From the NCBI RefSeq assembly GCF_001514195.1, contig NZ_KQ948734.1:89692-153691 (forward strand): 64,000 nucleotides of DNA, written 5' to 3'. Both the position numbers and the translations under genes were made by a program. This DNA is from Streptomyces griseorubiginosus. GTDB taxonomy: Bacteria > Actinomycetota > Actinomycetes > Streptomycetales > Streptomycetaceae. The notes under the pieces were generated by a model. That model had not been told where the DNA came from. It saw only the letters and a list, made by a program, of their open reading frames with translations, and searched no databases. Below, in pieces: positions 58,494 through 64,000 of this stretch. Numbering within the stretch: position 1 is the stretch's first letter; each line of letters starts with the position of its first letter.

Positions 58494-59291
58494 TCAGGTA
58501 CCGAGCGAGGAGAGGACGTCGCGCCGCAGTGCCAGGCGCGCGGGATTGTCGTGCGCCGACCGGTCGCGGGGGCGGGGGACGTCGCGTACGGCGGTGAGGC
58601 GGCCGCCGCCGAGGAGGGCGACGCGGTCGCCGAGGAAGAGGGCCTCGTCGACGTCGTGGGTGACGAAGACGACCGTGGCGCCGGTGCCCCGGAGCACCTC
58701 GACCAGCAGGTCCTGCATGCCGGCGCGGGTCTGGGCGTCGAGGGCGCCGAAGGGTTCGTCCATGAGGACGGCCCGGGGTGCTCCGGCGAGCGCGCGGGCC
58801 AGTTGGGCGCGCTGGCGCTGCCCGCCGGAGACGCGGTGCGGCAGGTGTCCGGCGCGGTCGGCGAGTCCGACGCGGTCGAGCCAGGTCCCGGCCTGGGCAC
58901 GGCGTTCGGCGCGGGGCAGGCCCTTGACGGCGAGGGGGAGTTCGACGTTGGCGCGCAGGGTGCGCCAGGGCAGCAGGGCGTCCTCCTGGAAGACGAGGGC
59001 GCGGTCGGCGCCGGGGCCGGTCAGGGGGCGGCCGTCCTGGGTGATCTCGCCGGCCAGCAGGGGGAGGAGACCGGCCAGGGTGCGCAGCAGCGTGGACTTG
59101 CCGCAGCCGGAGGAGCCGACGACGGTGAGGATCTCGCCGGGGGCGATGTCGAGGCCGACGCCGGTGACCACGGGGGCGTCCGGGCGGCCGAGGGTGGCGT
59201 CGCGCAGGGTGAGGCGGGTGCCGTGCGCGGACTCGGATGCGCTCGCCGCCCTGGGAGCGGGCCTGCGGGTGGTGTCAGACGAGGTGCTCAT
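58494..59291 (-). CDS. ABC transporter ATP-binding protein, nitrate/sulfonate/taurine type
   Basis: 265 residues. Walker A GSSGCGKSTLL, Q-loop FQEDALLPWR, signature RVSGGQRQRAQLARAL, Walker B AVLMDEPFGALDAQT, and the H-loop FVTHDVDEAL. The L-P-W-R Q-loop is typical of SsuB/TauB. It energises uptake through the adjacent permease. The ATG at 59291 overlaps the permease gene by 17 bp; a GTG just before is possible. Confidence 0.93.
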   Translation of the reverse strand: MSTSSDTTRRPAPRAASASESAHGTRLTLRDATLGRPDAPVVTGVGLDIAPGEILTVVGSSGCGKSTLLRTLAGLLPLLAGEITQDGRPLTGPGADRALVFQEDALLPWRTLRANVELPLAVKGLPRAERRAQAGTWLDRVGLADRAGHLPHRVSGGQRQRAQLARALAGAPRAVLMDEPFGALDAQTRAGMQDLLVEVLRGTGATVVFVTHDVDEALFLGDRVALLGGGRLTAVRDVPRPRDRSAHDNPARLALRRDVLSSLGT

Positions 59292-60249
59292 CACGTGCCT
59301 CCTCGGTCTTCGGGGTGGTCGCAGGGGTGCCGGGGGCCCCGGCGGTGACGGCCGTGACGGCGACGCGGGCGCTCCGGGGCCGCCCCCCGGTGTCGTACGA
59401 CGTCCTCGGCAGCCAGCGCGTCAGGCGGCGCCCCAGCAGCTCCACGGCGGTGGAGGTGAGCCAGCCGAGGACGCCGATGGTGACCATGCCGACGAAGACG
59501 CCCGCGTAGTTGACGACGGTGTAGTCCTGCCAGGTGCGGTAGCCGACGCCGTACTGTCCGGAGATCATCTCGGCGGAGATCACACAGATCCAGGAGACGC
59601 CGATGCCGACGGACAGGCCGCCGAAGATGCCGGGCAGGGCGCCCGGCAGGACGACCGAGGCGAGGATCCGCCACCGGCCGCCGCCCATGGTCAGCACCGC
59701 CTCCTCCCACACCGGGGTCAGCGCGCGGACGGCGTGCCGGGTGGAGACCAGGACGGGGAAGAAGGCGGCGGTGCAGGTGATGAAGACGATGCCCTGCTCG
59801 TTGGAGGGGAACAGGAGGATCGCGACCGGGACCAGGGCGATCGCGGGGACCGGCCGGATCACCTCCAGGACCGGTCCGAGCAGGTCCTCGGCGAGACGGG
59901 AGCGGGCCACGAGCACGCCGGTGGCCACGCCGAGCACCGCGGCGAGGAGGAAGCCGGTGAGGATGCGGGTCAGGCTGTCGGTGAGGTCGGTCCAGTAGTC
60001 GGGTCCTGACAGCCGCTCGGCGAAGGCGCGGGCCACGTCGGCGACCGTGGGGAACTGCGAGAAGCGCAGCCACAGGTCGATGTCCAGGCTGGTCAGCAGC
60101 TGCCACACACCGAGGGCGGCCGCCGGCGAGGCCGCCCTGAGCGCGTACCGGCCGGCTTTCGGCAGGGGCCGCCTCGGGAAGGGACGCCGGCCCGCAGCCA
60201 CAGGCCCGCCCCCTGCCCGACGCCGGCTGACCGACGGACGCCCGCTCAC
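59275..60249 (-). CDS. ABC transporter permease, SsuC/TauC type
   Basis: 324 residues, about six transmembrane helices (BPD_transp_1 fold). The EAA-like coupling motif EEAVLTMGGGRWRILASVVLPGALPG is clear. Long basic N-terminal and Ala/Thr-rich C-terminal cytoplasmic tails. GTG start in a GTGA overlap with the substrate-binding protein gene. Family members import sulfonates, taurine, nitrate or thiamine precursors. Confidence 0.92.
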   Translation of the reverse strand: MSGRPSVSRRRAGGGPVAAGRRPFPRRPLPKAGRYALRAASPAAALGVWQLLTSLDIDLWLRFSQFPTVADVARAFAERLSGPDYWTDLTDSLTRILTGFLLAAVLGVATGVLVARSRLAEDLLGPVLEVIRPVPAIALVPVAILLFPSNEQGIVFITCTAAFFPVLVSTRHAVRALTPVWEEAVLTMGGGRWRILASVVLPGALPGIFGGLSVGIGVSWICVISAEMISGQYGVGYRTWQDYTVVNYAGVFVGMVTIGVLGWLTSTAVELLGRRLTRWLPRTSYDTGGRPRSARVAVTAVTAGAPGTPATTPKTEEARDEHLV

Positions 60250-61583
60250 GACGCCTGCTCCAGTGCCTGCGCGTAGGTGACGGTCCGGGCTCCGGCGTGT
60301 GCGCCGACGTAGGCTCGCGCGGTCTCCGGGGCGACGAAGGGCAGCAGCCGGTCGCCGTCGGCCACCCAGACCGCCTTGTCGGCGAACCAGAGGGTGCCGG
60401 TGGTGGCGTCCGGGACGTAGGCGGCGCGGATGCCGTTCTGGTGCGCGGAGACGTACTTCAGCAGTTCCACGGGCGTCTTGAAGCTCTGTGTCTCGGTGGC
60501 GCCCCTGGGCCAGACCTCGCTCGCGGAGGCGGCCGGGGCGGCGGCGAGGCGCTTGGCGTACCCGGAGCCGAGGGCCTTCCTGACGTAGTGGTCGTCGACG
60601 AAGGCGTCCACGTCGATGTCGCCGGTGAGCTTGGCCGCCTTCAGGACCGAGACGTCCTGCTTCAGGGCGGAGACCAACTGGGGCTTGAGGGCGGGGTCGA
60701 AGGTGGAGATGCCGTGGGCGCCGTTGTAGAGGTAGACGACCTCGGGGGGCAGGCCGGTGGCCTTGGCGACCGACTCGGCGGCGGCGACCGGGTACGCGTC
60801 GAGGTAGTCGGTGGCCTCGGCCTGGGCCTTGAGGAACGCCTCCAGGACCGCGGGGCGCTGCTCGGCGAAGTCCTCGCGGGCGGTGACGCCGTGGAAGGTG
60901 GGCAGGTTCAGCTCGGCACCGTCGTAGAGCGCCTTCGCCTTGCCCTGGTAGGTGAGGAGTCCGGGCCAGGCGACGAACTGGGAGAGTGCGTCGGTGCTGC
61001 CCGCCGACAGGGCCGAAGCACCCACGGCGGGCTGCTGGTTGAGCTTCTCGATGCCCTTGTCGGGGTCGATGCCGGCCCGCTGGAGGGCGCGTACGAGGGT
61101 GCCGTCGGCGGCGGAGCCGACGCTGGTGGAGACCTTCCTGCCCTTCAGGTCCCCCAGGGAGGCGAGCTTCGAGTCCGGGGCGGTGACGATGGTGTTGAGG
61201 CCGCCGCGGAGGTTGTAGCCGGTGACGGAGACCAGGTGGGTCGGCTTGCCGAGCTGCTTGCCGCGGGCCGCGTTGATGAGCAGCGGGAAGTCGCCCATCG
61301 AGCCGATGTCGATCTTCCCCGCGGTCATCTGGGCGGTGATGGGGGCGCCCGTGGCGTAGTCCTGCCAGTCGACCTTGTAGGTCCTGCCGTCGTGCAGCGC
61401 GTCGAGTTCCTTCTCGAAGTAGCCGAGGGAGCGCAGCAGGGTGCCGGCGGTGACGGTGTTGATGGTCTTGGACTGGTAGCCGACGGTGACGGTGACCGTG
61501 GTGCTGTCACCGGCCTGGGCGCTGCCACAGGCTGTCAGCGGTGAGAGCAGCAGGAAGGTGGCGACAACTGGTTTGATCTTCAT
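60246..61583 (-). CDS. ABC transporter substrate-binding lipoprotein with NosL-like C-terminal domain
   Basis: 445 residues. The lipobox LTAC (near residues 16-19) gives a membrane-anchored lipoprotein. Residues ~35-345 are an SsuA/TauA/NMT1-type binding protein: VTVGYQSKTINTVTAGTLLR, GKIDIGSMGDFPLL, DLKGRKVSTSVGSAADGTLV. About 85-100 extra residues follow, longer than typical family members (~330). Their pattern (LWFADKAVWVADGDRLLPFV, APETARAYVGAHAG, TYAQALEQ) resembles NosL, a copper-site accessory protein of nitrous-oxide reductase. The fusion is my inference. The ferredoxin gene ends 16 bp upstream. Confidence 0.85.
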   Translation of the reverse strand: MKIKPVVATFLLLSPLTACGSAQAGDSTTVTVTVGYQSKTINTVTAGTLLRSLGYFEKELDALHDGRTYKVDWQDYATGAPITAQMTAGKIDIGSMGDFPLLINAARGKQLGKPTHLVSVTGYNLRGGLNTIVTAPDSKLASLGDLKGRKVSTSVGSAADGTLVRALQRAGIDPDKGIEKLNQQPAVGASALSAGSTDALSQFVAWPGLLTYQGKAKALYDGAELNLPTFHGVTAREDFAEQRPAVLEAFLKAQAEATDYLDAYPVAAAESVAKATGLPPEVVYLYNGAHGISTFDPALKPQLVSALKQDVSVLKAAKLTGDIDVDAFVDDHYVRKALGSGYAKRLAAAPAASASEVWPRGATETQSFKTPVELLKYVSAHQNGIRAAYVPDATTGTLWFADKAVWVADGDRLLPFVAPETARAYVGAHAGARTVTYAQALEQAS

Positions 61584-61599
61584 GGGAGTTCGGGACCTC

Positions 61600-61827
61600 T
61601 CACCGGAGCAGATAGGGCATGTTGACCGTGACGGCTCCAGTGGGACAGCGGGCCGCGCACGGGCCGCAGTACCAGCACTCGTCGACGTGCATGTAGGCCT
61701 TGCCGCTGCTGGTGTCGATCGCCAGGGAGTCCAGCGGGCACATGTCCACGCAGAGCGTGCAGCCGTCGATGCACTTCGACTCGTCGATGGTCACGGGCAC
61801 ATCGGCCCGCTGGGGCGCCAAGGGCAT
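61600..61827 (-). CDS. Two-cluster 4Fe-4S ferredoxin, AprB-like
   Basis: 75 residues. Two cysteine sets: CIDGCTLCVDMCP (C-x3-C-x2-C-x3-CP, wider first spacing) and CWYCGPCAARCP (C-x2-C-x2-C-x3-CP). The aromatic DECWYCGPC segment is similar to the beta subunit of APS reductase. It probably passes electrons to or from the AprA-like flavoprotein encoded four genes downstream. It sits between the regulator and the transporter genes, 16 bp before the substrate-binding gene. Confidence 0.9.
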   Translation of the reverse strand: MPLAPQRADVPVTIDESKCIDGCTLCVDMCPLDSLAIDTSSGKAYMHVDECWYCGPCAARCPTGAVTVNMPYLLR

Positions 61828-61858
61828 GGCTGTCTCCAGGAAACGGCTCGGAAAGAGG

Positions 61859-62644
61859 TCAGAGGGAGCGGCGCAGTTGGCCGCTCATGGTGATGCGGTC
61901 GCCGCGGAAGCGGATGAACTCCAGGTCGACGGGGCGGCCGTCTGCGAGGTGGGTGAGGCGTTCCAGCATCAGGACGGCCGCGCCGCGCGGGGCCTCCAGT
62001 ACGGCGGCGGAGTGGGCGTCCGCGTTGACGGCCTCCAGGGTGATCTCGGCGTGGCCGAGGCCCTGGCCGGTGATCGTCTCCAGGAGCCGGAAGACGTCGG
62101 TGTTCTCGAGGTCGGCGCCGAGCAGGGCGGTCCCGATGTCGAGGGGGATGTAGGTGAGGTCGAGGGAGAGGGGCAGGCCGTTCAGCCGGCGCAGCCGCTC
62201 GATGTAGAGGACGTCGGTGCCGGGCGCGACCTTCAGACGCTGGGCCACCGGGTGCGGGGCGGGGGCGGGGCCCATGGTGCGGACCTCGTTGGTGACCGTG
62301 CCGTGTTCGTGGAGGGTTTCCGCGAGGCCCATCAGACGGTCCAGGCCGTGGGGGTACTTCTGGCCGACGACGACGGTGCCGACGCCGGGGTGCCGGGCGA
62401 CGAGTCCTTCCGCGCGGAGCAGGTCCAGGGCTTGGCGGACCGTGTTGCGGGAGGCGCGGTAGTCGGTGGCGAGGACGCTCTCGTGGGGGAGGGTGCCGCT
62501 GTCGAACCCCCCGCTGAGGATCTGGTGGCGCAGCAGATCGGCCAGCTGCCGCGCCTGGTCCGCACGCAGCCGGCGCCGGGCCCGGGCGGCGACGGTGGTC
62601 GCTCCTTGGCCGGCGTGGTCCCGGATACGGTCGGTGGAGGGCAT
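61859..62644 (-). CDS. GntR-family (HutC/UTRA) transcriptional regulator
   Basis: 261 residues. Winged helix at about 27-95: QARQLADLLRHQILSGGF, then SRNTVRQALDLLRAEGLVARHPGVGTVV. The C-terminal UTRA effector domain is recognisable from VLYIERLRRLNGLPLSLDLTYIP to EFIRFRGDR. First gene of the operon and its probable local regulator, effector unknown. Start uncertain: ATG 62644 chosen; ATG 62656 (MVPAMPSTD) is equally in frame and neither has a Shine-Dalgarno sequence, so the gene may be leaderless. Confidence 0.92.
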   Translation of the reverse strand: MPSTDRIRDHAGQGATTVAARARRRLRADQARQLADLLRHQILSGGFDSGTLPHESVLATDYRASRNTVRQALDLLRAEGLVARHPGVGTVVVGQKYPHGLDRLMGLAETLHEHGTVTNEVRTMGPAPAPHPVAQRLKVAPGTDVLYIERLRRLNGLPLSLDLTYIPLDIGTALLGADLENTDVFRLLETITGQGLGHAEITLEAVNADAHSAAVLEAPRGAAVLMLERLTHLADGRPVDLEFIRFRGDRITMSGQLRRSL

Positions 62645-62799
62645 GGCTGGAACCATACCGAGCAGGTAGGAAAAGGAGTGTTGCCGCTTTGTTGCGCCAC
62701 CTGACGGGGTGACGGATACCCGCCTGAGCTGCGCTGATGCCCGCTGTGGGGTGAGATGTGCCACCTGATGGCGAAGGCGAAGGGGGAGGTCACTCACTC

Positions 62800-62833
62800 A
62801 GGGGCGCGGGGAACTGCGCGACAAGCCCCCACC
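62800..62833 (+). repeat. Interspersed Streptomyces-type intergenic repeat, copy 2
   Basis: The 34-bp element beginning AGGGGCGCGGGGAACTGCGC matches copy 1 (25885) with one mismatch. It lies about 25 bp beyond the stop of the minus-strand M56 gene, in the same orientation relative to that gene as copy 1 has to the GH18 gene. Confidence 0.8.
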
Positions 62834-62857
62834 GGCCGGCAGCCGACGAAACAACCC

Positions 62858-63799
62858 TTACGCCAGCGCAGACAACCCAGGCCCAAAAACGATCAGCAAC
62901 GGCAACAACGGCACCAGCGCAGCCGTCGCAGACGTAAGCGCCCTCTGCCGCCGCAACAACCTCGGCGGCGGCTCCAGCAACCGGTCCACCCGCTCACCCA
63001 GCAACCGATGACTGGACGCACACGACAGCACCCCCCGGTGCTGGTTCAGCGTGATCAGCGCGAGCGCCGTCGTCAGATGCCCGCACCGCCGCGACGCGGT
63101 GTCGTCCGCCGCCAGCTCCACCAACCGGTGCGTCTGGTCGCAGAAGTGGGCGAACAGCGGCACCCGCGGGAACCCCGTGGCCAGCGCCGTCGACAGATGC
63201 AGCAGCCAGTCGTGGCGGGCCCGCGCGTGCCCCCGCTCATGGGTGAGGACGGCGTCCAGCTGATGGTCGGTGAGCCGGTGCAGCGCCCCCGTGGTGACGA
63301 TCAGCTGCGGCGGGCTCCCCGGCATCCACCACGCGTCCGGGTACTCGTCCTCCAGGACCAGCAGCGGCCCGCGCTCCAGCGTCCCGAGTCCCGGCGGCAG
63401 ATCCGGTGCCCGCTCCCGCAGTTGCGCCCGCGCGGCGCCCCGGCGGCGCCGGGTCTCGACCAGCTCGCGGGCCAGCATCGCCGTCGTCCAGGCCGCCCCC
63501 GCCGCCAGCAGCAGCGTCGAGACGACCGCCCAGACCGGCGCCGCCGAGAGGTCGTACGCCGCGGTCACGGCGGGCGGTGCCGGGGCGAACACATGGTCGC
63601 GGACCGTGTGGAAGACGGCGGCCGCCCCGAGGACCAGCGCGGCGAGGCAGCACAGCAGCACGGTGGCGACCAGGCACTGCCACACCCACAGGCCGACCAC
63701 CGGTTCCCGTTCGGGCCAGGCGGCCCGGGTGAGCGCGCGCGGCACCGGCACGGCGGCCGCCAGGGCGACGGTGCTCAGCAGGAGCAGGCAGAGTGTCAT
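62858..63799 (-). CDS. M56-family (BlaR1-like) membrane metallopeptidase
   Basis: 313 residues. Four or five transmembrane helices; the zinc motif HERGH lies in VLTHERGHARARHDWLLH, with a downstream Glu in VELAADDTASRR as probable third ligand. In BlaR/MecR systems such proteases inactivate a BlaI repressor. No BlaI gene is in the window; it would lie upstream, past the window end. No penicillin-binding sensor domain is attached. ATG at 63799 overlaps the stop of a small upstream frame (ATGA). Confidence 0.9.
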   Translation of the reverse strand: MTLCLLLLSTVALAAAVPVPRALTRAAWPEREPVVGLWVWQCLVATVLLCCLAALVLGAAAVFHTVRDHVFAPAPPAVTAAYDLSAAPVWAVVSTLLLAAGAAWTTAMLARELVETRRRRGAARAQLRERAPDLPPGLGTLERGPLLVLEDEYPDAWWMPGSPPQLIVTTGALHRLTDHQLDAVLTHERGHARARHDWLLHLSTALATGFPRVPLFAHFCDQTHRLVELAADDTASRRCGHLTTALALITLNQHRGVLSCASSHRLLGERVDRLLEPPPRLLRRQRALTSATAALVPLLPLLIVFGPGLSALA

Positions 63800-63984
63800 G
63801 CCACGGGCTCCGGATCCTGATCGGAGGCAGGGGAGGGTGGGGCTGGGTGACGAGGTGCTGCGGGGGCGGTCGCGACGCGTCCCACGCGGACCCCCCGCGG
63901 CCAGTATGCCGTGAGGAGGCCTCCCGCGGCAGGACTCGAACAGTCCCAACCGCCCCGGACGCACCTTTCTGACACCCCCGGCAC
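63796..63984 (-). CDS. Possible small ORF coupled to the M56 gene (doubtful)
   Basis: 62-codon frame whose TGA overlaps the M56 ATG by 4 bp. No recognisable domain; Pro/Ala/Arg-rich with two Cys. It could instead be the C-terminus of a longer upstream gene or plain noncoding DNA. The ATGA junction is the only support. Confidence 0.25.
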   Translation of the reverse strand: MPGVSERCVRGGWDCSSPAAGGLLTAYWPRGVRVGRVATAPAAPRHPAPPSPASDQDPEPVA

Positions 63985-64000
63985 CTCGGCGCCCCCCCGC

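Overview
The window is very GC-rich, with strong G/C bias at third codon positions, many GTG starts and 1-4 bp gene overlaps. Its gene set is typical of a Streptomyces or close relative: a WhiJ-type XRE/DUF397/ATP-binding trio, futalosine-pathway menaquinone genes, a 14-gene nuo operon, secreted hydrolases and a standalone UdgX. No rRNA, tRNA, CRISPR array, IS element or prophage was seen.

Left part (1-13.4 kb). A truncated UdgX-type uracil-DNA glycosylase, a GNAT, a DUF4229 protein and a TetR regulator lead into a lipid module. On the minus strand is a FabG4-like reductase coupled to a MaoC hydratase; diverging from them is an acetyl-CoA acetyltransferase, followed by a long-chain acyl-CoA ligase. 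Then come a secreted PNGase A-like protein divergent from a secreted FG-GAP protein, a WhiJ-like regulator with its DUF397 partner and a divergent ATP-binding protein, and a LysE exporter.

Middle (13.4-36.5 kb). A CGNR regulator shares an inverted repeat with the LysE gene. Next are a Tat-exported KstD-like flavoprotein, a large secreted subtilase-fold protein with sedolisin-like catalytic residues, a methyltransferase and a cold-shock protein. Menaquinone genes follow, interleaved with others: mqnA, a Ser/Thr kinase overlapping a prepilin peptidase, mqnC, an amidohydrolase-like fragment, a GH18 lipoprotein, a cell-surface polysaccharide unit (small membrane protein, deacetylase-glycosyltransferase fusion, acyltransferase), menG, a standalone PASTA protein, a GNAT, a geranylgeranyl-reductase-type flavoprotein, a peptide deformylase and an NlpC/P60 hydrolase.

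36.6-52.6 kb is the complete nuoA-N operon (NADH:menaquinone oxidoreductase) behind a Rex/Crp-like operator. Menaquinone synthesis and tailoring therefore sit beside the main enzyme that uses the quinone.

Right part (52.7-64 kb). A small secreted protein and RecQ are followed by a tight six-gene minus-strand operon: a GntR regulator, a two-cluster ferredoxin resembling AprB, a substrate-binding lipoprotein with an extra NosL-like C-terminus, a permease, an ATPase, and an AprA/fumarate-reductase-like flavoprotein fused to about nine HEAT repeats. This is the best candidate for an undescribed system: an importer wired to a dedicated cytoplasmic redox enzyme, substrate unknown, perhaps an organosulfur compound. 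The window ends with an M56 BlaR-like peptidase.
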